A stretch of 64,000 bases of DNA from Maylandia zebra. Its lineage: Eukaryota; Chordata; Actinopteri; Cichliformes; Cichlidae. The stretch lies in the NCBI RefSeq assembly GCF_041146795.1, contig NC_135170.1, forward strand, positions 36,042,659 through 36,106,658, written 5' to 3'. The position numbers and the translations under genes are program-made. Under the pieces are notes generated by a model. The model did no database searches, was not told where the DNA came from, and was given only the letters and a program-made list of their open reading frames with translations. How positions within the stretch are numbered: position 1 is the stretch's first letter; each line of letters begins with the position of its first letter. Of this stretch, positions 54,169 to 64,000 are shown one piece after another.

Positions 54169-54918
54169 GGCTGTATCCCAATTCAGGGTCTGCAGCCTTA
54201 AAGAACGCAGCCTCAACGATCCTCAAGGGCCGCGTACTCAAAGACCGCTAAGGCCGGAAGTACGAGGCTTGTGTAATGGGACGGTCTAGCCTCCGTTGCG
54301 CTGATACTGTTGTTTGTCAATAAAGTTAAAAAAAAAAAGCCTCTGTTGCGCTGCCCAGGTTGCCTAGCAACCATGATACTAACAGCTGGAAATGTGTCAT
54401 ACAGCTGTGTTTGACAGAAATGAAGGAGAAAATCTTTTGTTCATTTGTTTGTTGCTACATGAGCTTTGATCATTCTCTGTAAGATTAAGCTCAGCTATTG
54501 AACGGCGTATATTTTAAAGTAAAGGCTTTAAAACCAAGTTAGTACAAACGTCACTAATGTCACATGACTTTGCCGACATGTGGCCAACAGGAATGTTTAA
54601 TGTTCTTCGTTATTAAACATTTGCACATAAGTGACGTAATATTCAGTACTTACTTAAAGTTTACTCTTCAGCCGCCCCTCATCCGCCGTTTTTTTCGGCA
54701 AATTTATCCACACCCACCGCCGCGCTATGCATTCTGGGATATGTTGGGCCACGAAGTCTACACTGCCACGTCCTTAAAATTCAGGGAAATGAAGGACGCA
54801 TTTCAGGGCCGCATTTCGAGCAGCCTTTGAATTGGGACAGCCTTCGGCGCGCCGCTGTGACGTAATCGGCCTTAAAATGCGGCCTTTAAGGCTGCAGACC
54901 CTGAATTGGGATACAGCC
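54169..54918. mobile_element. non-autonomous DNA transposon with 35-bp inverted ends
   Basis: Both ends start GGCTGTATCCCAATTCAGGG and continue identically for 35 bp. Short flanking repeat ACA (or CACAG, register ambiguous) at 54166-54168 and 54919-54921. No transposase; superfamily not settled. Confidence 0.85.
54304..54337 (+). mobile_element. 34-bp poly(A)-tailed retro-insertion
   Basis: ATACTGTTGTTTGTCAATAA then AGTT and a poly(A) run, bracketed by AGCCTCCGTTGCGCTG (54288-54303) and AGCCTCTGTTGCGCTG (54338-54353), one mismatch in 16. It has AATAAA just before the A run. Confidence 0.7.
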
Positions 54919-54921
54919 ACA

Positions 54922-55379
54922 GGCTGAGGTTAAAGGGTGAAGTGACCTGAAGTGTCTGCAGCTACGATGAGAGCTGATCCCCATCAGCTTTACACTCCAA
55001 GACTCACAGACTGAAGACAACATCTGGTTAAGTTCAGCTCGGTGCTCTCCAGACCCAGCTGTGAGCATCAGTGTGATGGATCCATCACCGTGTGAATCAC
55101 CTGCAGCAGGTTCATGGCTGTGATGCAGAGGAGCAGAAAGCAGTGCTGATGCCATGATGTTGAATCTGTTTCTGATCTGGTTCATCTCATGTGGGATAGA
55201 TTGATGAAAAGTCTCCTTTTACTTTTACTTTACTTTAAATTTTAACTTATTTAAGTTTGGAAAAGGTTTTTAAAATACTTAAAGTGCCTGGATCACAGAG
55301 GCTTTCAGGATGCTAATTGTTATTTATCAATGCCTATATTACCTCTGATCAGCTATGACATAAAAATAATACTTTCTAT
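54922..55379. other. nothing recognised
   Basis: No open frame of note and no repeat terminus. Confidence 0.5.
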
Positions 55380-55925
55380 ATGCCATTGCTATCCGGGATT
55401 CATTACCTTATCAAGGTGGAGGGGTTTGTGTGTCTTGTGGGGCTTTTTGTCCCCTGGTAGCGTCTCCCATGGCCAATTGGTCCTGGGTGAGGGACCAGAT
55501 GAAGAGCGACTCAAAAACCCCTATGAGCAGAAGATCCAGGAAATAGTTTGCTCTATCTGGGGTAGAGTTACTGATCTTCAACACCCACCTGCAGCAGATC
55601 TTTGACAGCATTGCAAGGGCGCACTAGTCTGAATGGACCCTGTTCAGCACTTCCAGGTGGTTGGTGTCTGTCAAGGTGGTAAGCCCCGAACCTGATGGTG
55701 GACATCAGAGGTGAAAGGGAACCACCAGCCTGAAGAAGGAGTCCTATCGGGCTTGATTAGCCTTGATAACTTCAGAGGAAGCCAACCAGGAACCAACAGG
55801 CTGAACAAGGCTCGGGCAGTGGCTAAAGCAAAAACTCATGTGTGGGAGGAGTTCAGAGAGGCCATGGAAAAAGACTTTTGGACTGCCTCGAAGAGATTCT
55901 GGCAAACCATCAGGTGACTCAGGAG
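55380..55925 (+). mobile_element. LINE ORF2 fragment (clade uncertain)
   Basis: GGTGGAGGGGTTTGTGTGTC ... region, then plus-strand reading LNKARAVAKAKTHVWEEFRE and AMEKDFWTASKRFWQTIR, the pre-RT region of a common fish LINE. Ends abruptly at 55925. Confidence 0.7.
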
Positions 55926-55944
55926 GGGAAAGTGCACATAGACT

Positions 55945-56050
55945 ATAGTTGATTGATTTAAGCCTTTATTTGTCCCTTGCAGTTGCCTGCAGCAAAATTG
56001 GACCTTTTCTAAACGTACATACATCACATTGGGGAGGCAGGTCACAACAG
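55945..56050 (-). repeat. LINE 3'-tail fragment
   Basis: GATTGATTGATTTAAGCCTT plus TATTTGTCCCTTGCAGTTGC, a reversed 3' end inserted directly after the LINE fragment. Confidence 0.45.
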
Positions 56051-57039
56051 GTAATGTAAAGAAAACAATGAAATGTATAACAACAATGGACAGTCGAGGA
56101 GGAACAAAGAAACTCTGCTCAGAAAACAAAAACATCACAGCACAAAAGTGCATGAATCTTCACACCATAACACCATGAAAACACATGACAAGCAACAGGG
56201 AGTGAGCCGAGTAAGCGGCATCAGGGTCGCTGCATCACTGCACATTCCAGCTGACCCACCGTCTGCGCCGGATGGGAGGCAAGTATCGGAGGAGTTTGGA
56301 GTGGGGAAGGGGAGTGAGTGTGTATCTGTGTCAGTGTGTGTGTGAATGGGATGCTAGGCTCCCTATTTCCATCATTTGCAATGGCAGCAGCAAGCTTTCG
56401 GCACTGGGATCCCATTCCTCTAACCAGTTTCTCCGTTTTGTCCAGTCTTCCACAAGATGTAGCAACAAACCCTGCCGGCACCGAGATGCCAGTTTCTCTG
56501 CCATCTTTCCTGTCTTTGCAAAGCACCAGCGAACTTTCATGGTTCGGGGATACCAGATTCTGTCCTCTATCGCCCCTTTTAAGACATCCAAACCGCACAA
56601 TGCGCCTAATTCTTCATGGCGTCCCTTCACTTTTCATGTGCTTTCACTAGCATCATCTAGCATCCACCCTCGACACCGTCATTCAAGACCGCTCTCTAAG
56701 CCAACTCACAGTTCTGACTACGTCTAAACATCTTATCATCTCCCATGAAGTTTGGTGGACTCGCACTCTGCTCTCTGACAATTTGGGGGCTGATCATTAC
56801 AGAAGGCAATTTTCCTCCAGTCAGTGTTTCAATTAATCAACCCTTCATTTGATCTCTTCTCCAAACATTCCTTCCTAATTGTCCGAGCTCATCCACTCCA
56901 CTTCATGAAATCCTCGACTACTTTACTGAGGGCTGTTCATCTTCGCTGGCCTGCCACCAGTTATTTCCCTCTCCTTTCGGTGGGGATGTCACTCGGCGTT
57001 CGCTCTCCCTGCACTTATCTTTGTCCTGTTCTCTCTCTC
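56051..57039. other. repeat-like DNA, unassigned
   Basis: Overlapping open frames on both strands at 56221-56727 suggest old retroelement sequence but no motif could be named. Confidence 0.35.
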
Positions 57040-57165
57040 TCACCCCAAAAACAGCAGATGGCCCCGCCACTCCGTGAGCCTGGTTCTGCCAGACATCATT
57101 GCAGGGTCTTTAGGCGTCTGTCACTGTGATTTGGTGCCGTATAAATACGTTGAATTGAAAATCAA
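57040..57165 (+). repeat. L2-like LINE 3'-end fragment
   Basis: CAGCAGATGGCCCCGCCACT ... GAGCCTGGTTCTGCCAGA ... GTCACTGTGATTTGGTGCCG, the same tail family as 15.9 kb, internally deleted. Confidence 0.65.
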
Positions 57166-57499
57166 ATTGTTACTGCTGAGATCTTCGACCTTCTAGGGGA
57201 CGCCTTCTTTGGGGATCTGCCAGGCATGGGAGCCGTCGCCAGTCCCCTTCGAGGCCTTCCCCAAACCACAGCTCAACTCATGTCCAAGCATCACCTTTAC
57301 CTACTAAAACGCTGTCAAACCTAAAATGAGGACGTGGGCCCAGCTAGTGAAAAAAATAAATAAACACAATGCTTTGGTTCTATAACATTTTTTCTATCAT
57401 TGCTTTATTATGGATCAGGTGCAAGAGTTGTTAAGTGTGGATAATAAATAATCGATCAATGCAATAGCAAATTGTGTCTTTTTCTCAGATGAACAGAAA

Positions 57500-59780
57500 G
57501 TGGAGAGTGATGAGATATGAAAATGGAGGAAAGACAAACTCCACGTCTCTCTGGACATCCTCCCTAATTATATCAAAAGTATCAAAAGTCTGTTAAAGCT
57601 GCCAAATCTGCCTTTTTGTCCAGCATTATCATGACTAATAGCCACAACCCCCGAGCCCTTTTCAATACTTTTAACTCTGTGGTAAACCCTTGCACTATCA
57701 CTTATAGGGATGCCTCCCCTGCTCTTTGTGATAAATACTTAAAGTATTTCTCTGATAAAATCTCAGCTCTAAGGGCTTCTCATCCATCTCATTCATCATC
57801 AGTTTTAGACCCAGTTCCAGCCTCTGAATGCTTGACTGTCTTCCAACAGTTTGAGCCAGTGTCTTATTCTGCTTTAAAAGACATAATTGATCATCTCAAA
57901 ATCTCTGGTTCCCCGCATAATATTCTTCCTTCTCGTTTCTTTAAGGAAGCTTTACATGTTATTGGTCCTTGTATCTTATCTCTGCTGAATGCATCATTGT
58001 CATCAGGTTGTGTACCGTCTGTCTTTAAGCATGCTGTTGTGCAACCTATTATGAAAAAGAAAAATCTTGACCCTAATGCTCTCACTAACTACAGGCCGAT
58101 CTCCAAACTCCCTTTTATTTCCAAAATATTGGAAACGGTAGTTCTAAAACAACTTCAGGCCTTTTTAGATGTAAATGGTATTAATGAAAAGTTTCAGCCT
58201 GGTTTGAAACCTCGCCCCAGCACAGAGACAGCCTTACTTAGAGTTTTTAATGATCTTCTTTTAACTGTTGACTCTGGATACTCCGTGGTTTTAGTTTTAC
58301 TTGACTTGACTGCTGCTTTGGTTAACCACAACATTCTTCTGTCAAGACTGGAACATGTTGTTGGTCTCAAAGGTACGGTTTAACTTGGTTTAAATCCTAC
58401 CTCTCAGAGAGGTCGTTCTCTGTTGCTATGGGGCAACACTCCTCAGCTTCTGCCCCTATTTACTGTGGTGTGCCTCAAGGGTCCGTGCTCGGCCCTGCTC
58501 TCTTCTCTTTGTACATGTTGACGTTGGGATTAATTTTTAGTAAATACAACATCTCCTTTCACTGTTATGCTGATGATATCCAGATTTATTCACCTTTGAA
58601 ATCCAATGTGTCTGCTTCTTTGCAACCTCTGTTCAACTGTTTGCATGAAGTTAAATTTTGGTTATCACATAATTTTCTTACACTGAACGAGAATAAGACC
58701 AAAATCATAGTCTTTGGTAGTCACACTCTGCTAGACCAGTTAGCTGATGCCCTTGGCCCTCTCGCTAGCCATCTCTCGCTCACTGTAAGGAACCTGTGAG
58801 TGTTCCTGTCATGGTCCCTGTGCCTCCCCGGCCAGCCCAGTGTGGCCACAAGTGTTTGTTGTTTTTCTCTCACTCTGTCTCTCCTACCTGTCTGCCTGGG
58901 CGGAGCTCTGATTGGGCTCCTGCCCTTGGCCCACGCACCTGCAGCTGATCTCGAGCGGATTGCAGTTCTCTGGCTCTTAAGGCTGGGGCTCTGAGCTGTT
59001 CGTCGCTGGAATATTGAGTAACTCTCGTTAGTATTGCCTGGCTTCCTTGCGATTCTACTGTTCCCGTGTTTGCCTTCGACTTACCCTCGTCTGTGTAAAC
59101 AGGTTTACCTGGATCAGCCCTTTTGTGACCCCTGGACCCCGTGAGTAGGAGAGTGAGCTGAGCTGCTTGTGTGGAGACTGTTTGGACGAGGAGCAGAGCG
59201 AGTGCGAAGAAGTGTGTCTCCCCAGCCAAGTGATCCCCGGGACCCTGGTGTTTCCCCCCCCTTCACGTGTATATAGTGCACCAGTGTGATTAATAAAGTG
59301 TCGTTGAACTGTGCTACCTCAGTCTGCGCCTGAGTCCGTTCCACTCCCGTGACAGTTCCTGGATGGCTCTTTAAAACTTGAGAAACAGGTCTCCACTGTG
59401 GTAAAAAAACAGCTTTTGCCAGTTGCGTCAGATTTCCAAAGCAAAGCCGTTCCCTCCTTTAAAGGACCTTGAAAAGCTTATCCACGCATTTATCACATCC
59501 AGATTGGATGACTGTAACTGCCTCTACTCCGGCCTCCAACACTCTTCTCTTTACCGGCTTCAGTTAATTCAAAATGCAGCTGCGCGTCTTTTAACAGGTA
59601 CGAGAATCTATGAACGCATCACTCCAATTTTAGCCAAACTACATTGGCTCCCTGTTAAATATCGCATAGATTTTAAAATTCTTTTGTTCACTTTTAAAAT
59701 TCTAAATAATTTAGCGCCCAGCTATCTCTCTGAACTCCTCCACTTATACAATCCCAACAGAGCACTTAGATCAGGGGTCT
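57500..59780 (+). mobile_element. decayed L2/CR1-like LINE, split by a solo LTR
   Basis: RT blocks NALTNYRPISKLPFISKILE, PSTETALLRVFNDLL, GVPQGSVLGPALFSLYML, CYADDIQIYSPLK, then after the LTR VKKQLLPVASDFQSKA, HAFITSRLDDCNCLYSGL and KLHWLPVKYRIDFKILL. One RT motif is ruined (DLTAALVNHN for DLTAAFDTVDH) and a frameshift falls at about 58380. Lacks the endonuclease. Confidence 0.88.
58807..59354 (+). mobile_element. solo LTR of an LTR retrotransposon
   Basis: 548 bp starting TGTCATGG and ending CCGTGACA, with a 5-bp target duplication GTTCC at 58802-58806 and 59355-59359. ATTAATAAAGTG near 59290 is a poly(A) signal. Removing it rejoins the LINE frame (GVFLDGSLKLEKQ). No internal viral-type genes are attached. 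Confidence 0.85.
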
Positions 59781-60000
59781 CGAACTCCAGGCCTCGAGAA
59801 TTTGCATAATTAAGATTAAGGAACTGACCTCCCAGCCCATTGTCCCTTCACTGGGCTGGTTTCAGTCATTATGCAAATGTACTGTTTATAAGATTGAAAG
59901 CTGCAGTCCGCTGAGACTGAAGACGTCACCTGGATGATGACGAAACGTTTCTGGAGCTTCACAATCACCGTGGAACGCCCCTCCCAGAGTTTATGTGAAC
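59775..60000 (+). repeat. composite repeat: hAT-like end and GAAACGT module
   Basis: CAGGGGTCTCGAACTCCAGG (59774-59793) is the start of a common hAT-type repeat, cut short. Then an inverted pair around GCATAAT / ATTATGC, and CTGAAGA-hairpin-GAAACGT at 59917-59948. Confidence 0.5.
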
Positions 60001-60007
60001 GTTAATG

Positions 60008-62060
60008 GAGCAGCTCTGGATGCCACACTAGATACAGGTTAGTCTCTTCCAGCAGTAAATGCAGACCTGTTGCCTGAAAAAAAAAAGTCATTAAAGAATC
60101 TGTGGAATTCTCCACCCATAAGACTGGCCAATGGCACTAACTGCAATCCATTAGGAATAACCTGGTTAATCATTGGATTTATGGGCAAGCAAGTCTATCA
60201 ACGGTTTGTGATAGTGCAGGACCTGACATCCCCCTTGGTTCTTGGGATGGACTTTATGACTCACACTTCACTAACAATACGTGTCCCAATGAGAACTGTA
60301 ATTATGGATGATCTGTGAAAATGGGCTGCTCCCATGGTCACTGTGAACAAACCCCCCCGCGAACCACGGTTCTGTGTTGACTTCCATGGTCTAAATTAGC
60401 TGACCGCGAAAGATTTTTACCCACTCCCGCAAGTGAATGAAACACTGGACTTTTTGTCAAGAGGGAAGTTTCTCACAACACTAGACCTCGCTCAAGGTTT
60501 TGAGCAGGTCCCCATTGCTGAAGAAGCTAAACCAAAGACTACTTTTATCATGCACTGTGGCCTGTTTCGTTTCAGAGTCCTTCCTTTTGGCCTGTGTAAC
60601 ACCCCTGTGACTTTTCAGCAGCTTATAAACAATGTTCTAGCTGGCCTGGTTTATAAGTCCTGCGCGGTGTATCTGGATGACATTGTTGTCACACCACGAC
60701 TTTTGAGCAACACCTGCTTGACCTAAAAGAGGTCCTTGGTAGGCTTTAGTCCGCTGGCCTCTCTTTATAACCAAGCAAATGCCAATTCTGCCTTACAGAA
60801 CTCACCTTCCTTGGTTATTGGGTTATGCCAGAGGGGATCCATTCTGACCCTGACAAGGTGAGAGCTGTGAGTTCAAAGTGCCACAACAAAGCAGGTGCGA
60901 CAGTTCCTTGCCCTAACTGGCTACTGTCGCCGCTTTGTACATGGCTATGCCCGTCATGTCCTCACTAAAAAGGACGAAGAGTGTCATTCCAGAGTGCCGA
61001 GCAGCTGTAGACTTTCTGAAACATTCTATAGCCTCAGCACCAGTCCTCAGGTTCCCGTCCATTCTTCATTCACACTGATGCATGTGATGCTGGTCTTGGA
61101 GCAGCATTAATGCAGAAGTATTAGGATGGCAAAGATGTTGCTGTGGCTAGCCATGCCTTGCACAAATCAGTAAAACCCTACTCGACTCCAGAGAAGGAGT
61201 GTCTGGCTGTCATCTGGGCCTTGGACCCTATGTCGAAGGCTTGCACGTAACTATTTACACTGACCACAGCAACTGAAAGTGGTTGATGTCTCAACCAAAC
61301 CCCTGTGGCAGGCTTGCTTGGTGGTGTCTTCTCCTTCAAAACCTTGAGTTCAGCATTATCCACAAACCTTGAGAACGTAATAAGGTGCCTGATGCCCTTT
61401 CATGTAATCCCCTCCCAGGTGTGGAAGTCCCTACCGATCTTCTCCCTCCCTATGCCGTGATTGGGAGCATGGACCTTCGTGCTCTACCTTCTGCAATTGT
61501 TTCTGACCGCCCGCATGTTCGTCAGTTGCAGCTTGAGGACCCAGTCACGGGCTCATTGCTCAATCAGCTCAAAAGTCAAAAACAAACTGTGGAGGATAGT
61601 CGGGATCTGGAGAAGTACGTTGTACAAGATGATCTCTATTTCCTCAACCAAAAACAAAATGTGGTCTCCATCCACTCAGCCCTCCTGTTAAAGACTGAAT
61701 GTCCACGAAACGTCTTACTCAGATAACCTGAGAGCTTCACTTCAGGATGCTCATGAACATGCTCGCTTGGTGCTCGCAGAGAGTCATAAACGGCGAAAGC
61801 ACTACTATGATCTGAGACGTCGCGCGGTCTCTTACGATGTTGGAGACCTAGTCAGAGTAAAGTCACACCCAAAATCAGATTCATCGTCCTACTTTTCTGC
61901 AAAGTTGGCCCCTTTTTACACTGGTCCCTACCTTATCCCCAAGAGGAGGTCTGAGGTGAATTACTGTCTCACCACAATGGACACTGGAGAGAAAGTTTTT
62001 CATGTTGCAAACCTGCAACCATTCTACAGATTTAAAGATCTCCAGACACCCTAATCTTAG
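60008..62060 (+). mobile_element. decayed Ty3/gypsy retrotransposon pol region
   Basis: Order kept but frames broken: protease start (LDTG then a stop), LVLGMDFM; RT FLTTLDLAQGFEQVPIAEEA, FRVLPFGLCNTPVTFQQL, AVYLDDIVV; RNase H linker MRQFLALTGYCRRFVHGY; NKVPDALSCNPLP; and the integrase C-terminal VSYDVGDLVRVKSHPK ... KLAPFYTGPYLI. Most of the integrase catalytic core between about 61690 and 61740 is deleted. No gag and no left LTR seen. Confidence 0.88.
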
Positions 62061-62065
62061 GGAGG

Positions 62066-62336
62066 TGACGGGCAGTCACAACTTTTCTGGGAGAGGGGCA
62101 AAGATGAGCTGGACTGAAGGTGTAGAGATATATGATATGCTGTGGATGTTCTTTCTTTGAGACTTTTGGGAAGGTATAAAATAGTTCAGGGCGGTGTCCT
62201 TCCTCAGAAAACTGTTTGGTGCTTAATTTAAACTTTTTCTCCACTGCAGTGTTTTTCTTTTTCCTTTTTCTTTCATAAACCTCACTTCAAAGACACTCAG
62301 CTGGTGGTTGCAGTTTTATTTAAAGTTTCCGTAACA
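62066..62336 (+). repeat. probable 3' LTR of the gypsy remnant
   Basis: Starts TGACGGGC right after the pol stop and ends TCCGTAACA, loosely inverted; contains TATAAAA at about 62175. No second LTR in the window to compare, so limits are tentative. Confidence 0.4.
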
Positions 62337-62567
62337 AAAGCTGAAGGCTGCAGCAGCTTTGGATCTCAGTCTCCTGGACAGCAGCTTGCCTCCTGCTCTT
62401 CCAGACCCAGACTGTAGTGACTTGATAATGTTGATACGAACACTATTGTCTCTAGCCACACCCCTGCCGAGATTGACTTTGACCGTACTGACACTGTCCC
62501 GCTTTTCGTGGACCAGAACTCTTTCCAAGAGACTACTGACATTGCTCTGGAGACAGAGGCGTCTACT

Positions 62568-62746
62568 TTAAACAGACCTGGAGTGTCAACAACATCATAT
62601 TTTTGACAGTCAATGATCTTTCCTTCCTTATGGCACTTCTTTAAGTCCTTATCAGAAGTGAATATTTCTCTGCTGCCCATGTTGATGCCTCCTAGAGTAC
62701 TTTTACCCTGTCCACTCTGTCCATACGGGACGATTCTCAGCTCACT
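62568..62746 (-). pseudogene. truncated GIMAP-like fragment
   Basis: Minus-strand reading ELRIVPYGQSGQGKSTLGG runs to VVDTPGLFK, covering only G1 to G3 of the GIMAP domain. The homology stops at about 62567 and unrelated sequence follows. The P-loop reads GQSGQGKST rather than GKTGxGKS/T and no acceptor sits at the usual place before the GAG CTG codons. A dead relic of a third cluster member. Confidence 0.7.
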
Positions 62747-62924
62747 CGCAGAAAAAATATTTGCATGTCAGAATTTTCCCAGTCATAATGGCTTCAAACT
62801 CATCAATCTCTCGCTCTCAAACCTGATTCAAACTGTGAAACATATTTCATCATTTACAGTAATGTATCCAAAAATGTATTCATCAAGTCATTAAACAGAC
62901 TTTAAAAGTACAAATGCTGCAGTC

Positions 62925-63245
62925 AAAGGAGCTTGCAAAGAAAAGCGTCTGGACTTCTTTAAGTTGCTTGAAGACGTTTCACCTCTCATCCGAGAAGCTT
63001 CTTCAGTTCTAAGGTCAAATGGTGGAGAGTCCCAGATATAAACCTAGTGGGAGTTTCCCCCCACAGAGGGACAAAAGGACCCCTGATGATCCTCTAATCG
63101 CCTGAGCCAAGGTGTGAAACTGGGTGTGGGTCACATTCAGCCAGAGTTTCGGGTGTGTTCATTGTGAAACCTGGCCCCACCTTATCATGCGAATTCCTGA
63201 GGTCAGATGGCCCAGGATGTGAGTGGGCGTTAAGGCGTCTGGGGA
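62925..63245 (-). repeat. about 300-bp dispersed repeat, copy 2
   Basis: Reverse of 42440-42745 with an extra internal segment (63040-63105). It lies about 180 bp upstream of the GIMAP fragment. Confidence 0.75.
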
Positions 63246-63394
63246 GGGAACTCAAAACTGCTGCACCAGCTCACATACACATATTTTTATAAATTAAATA
63301 ATTTGATTTTATGTATTTTTTTCTGAAACCTAAATCAGTTAAAATGAAAAATAGGAATATTCTGAATATCGATTTTCTATATCTATCTGGGTTT

Positions 63395-63500
63395 GCGTCA
63401 CAGCTGCAGCGGTCAGAGCAGAGACGCCCAGACTTCCCTCAGCCCAGCCACCTCTTCCAGTTCATTCATAGTCCAAGAGCTCTCCTAATCAACCATCCCA
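63395..63500 (-). repeat. LINE fragment
   Basis: CAGCGGTCAGAGCAGAGACG plus CCCAGACTTCCCTCAGCCCA parallels the 49480-49530 LINE segment (GAGATGCCCAGACCTCC). Confidence 0.4.
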
Positions 63501-64000
63501 ACAGGAGCAGCAGCTCCACTACAAGTGCCTCTCAGATGGCTGACCTCCTCAGCCTGCCTCTAAGGAAGAACTCCTCATTCCTTTGGTCACAAAACCACAT
63601 CAGAGTTGGAGGCCACCACCTGATAAAGCATAAACAGATAAACAGAACCACACCATGGTAAATGGTAGCTGCAATGGTTCTTATGCAGCGCTTACTCTGC
63701 CTGTGCTATAAAGTGCTCCTGAGCTACAGCCACTGCTCATCTGCAAAAAGTAAAGATGAAATCCTGAGGCCACCAAAGTGCAGTCCTTCCACCACCTATG
63801 CTATTCTGTCTATAAAGGTTATAAAAGCCCAACACTCAGTGTCATATTTTTCCACTCTGGGTCTACTTCTGCTGGATTGATGGATGTGCACCGCTCTGCC
63901 TCTCCTCTGTAAGCCGACAACACTGGTGAGACTGTGCTGAGTAGACCTCATACTGGACTGTGTTAATGGTGAAAACATTTTAATAATTTAACCATCATAG
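63501..64000. other. nothing recognised
   Basis: Short frames only. Confidence 0.5.

Overview
This window looks like nuclear DNA of a ray-finned (teleost) fish. Genes are split by GT-AG introns, intergenic and intronic DNA is packed with teleost-style repeats (L2/Rex1-like LINEs, hAT and piggyBac miniature elements, a Tc1-like transposon, a Ty3/gypsy remnant), and the recognisable genes are vertebrate. No operons, ribosome binding sites, CRISPR arrays or prokaryotic features are present. The closest species cannot be fixed from sequence reading alone; a percomorph is plausible.

Left half (about 6-38 kb): three genes in the order and orientation known for human chromosome 17q25, namely mxra7 (minus, 3' end outside the window), jmjd6 (minus, complete, six exons, 403 residues) and mettl23 (plus, complete, five coding exons, 242 residues). 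jmjd6 and mettl23 are head to head with about 590 bp between start codons; that interval has several CCAAT/ATTGG boxes and an ETS-type CCGGAAG, as expected for a shared bidirectional promoter. The splice phases of all three models close exactly. mxra7 carries a 595-bp second exon coding a degenerate Pro-Glu-Val-Ser repeat that makes the protein far longer than its human counterpart. Its 11-kb first intron hosts a nearly intact L2-like LINE (broken by one missing base) and two miniature elements with clean target duplications.

Right half (about 38-64 kb): synteny with the 17q25 block stops and the region becomes an immune-GTPase and repeat neighbourhood. Two GIMAP-family (AIG1-type) GTPase genes lie on the minus strand (41.3-42.1 kb, N-terminal exon not found; 51.2-52.95 kb, complete two-exon model), plus a truncated GIMAP fragment near 62.6-62.75 kb. 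Between and beyond them are nested transposons: a hAT miniature element inside another repeat (with the empty site preserved in a second copy 20 kb away), a piggyBac-like miniature element inside another repeat, a solo LTR inside a dead LINE, a 34-bp poly(A) micro-insertion inside a DNA transposon, and a decayed Ty3/gypsy pol region.

Functionally, jmjd6 (nuclear 2-oxoglutarate/Fe(II) oxygenase) and mettl23 (class I methyltransferase) are both chromatin/RNA-related regulators driven from one intergenic promoter; mxra7 is a small membrane-anchored protein of poorly known role; the GIMAPs are lymphocyte-type GTPases that often occur as tandem, fast-evolving clusters. I found no convincing wholly new multi-gene system. 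The best leads are the mxra7 repeat exon, the unusual motif I of METTL23, the CTGAAGA-hairpin-GAAACGT module shared by two otherwise different repeat tails, and the nested-transposon junctions.
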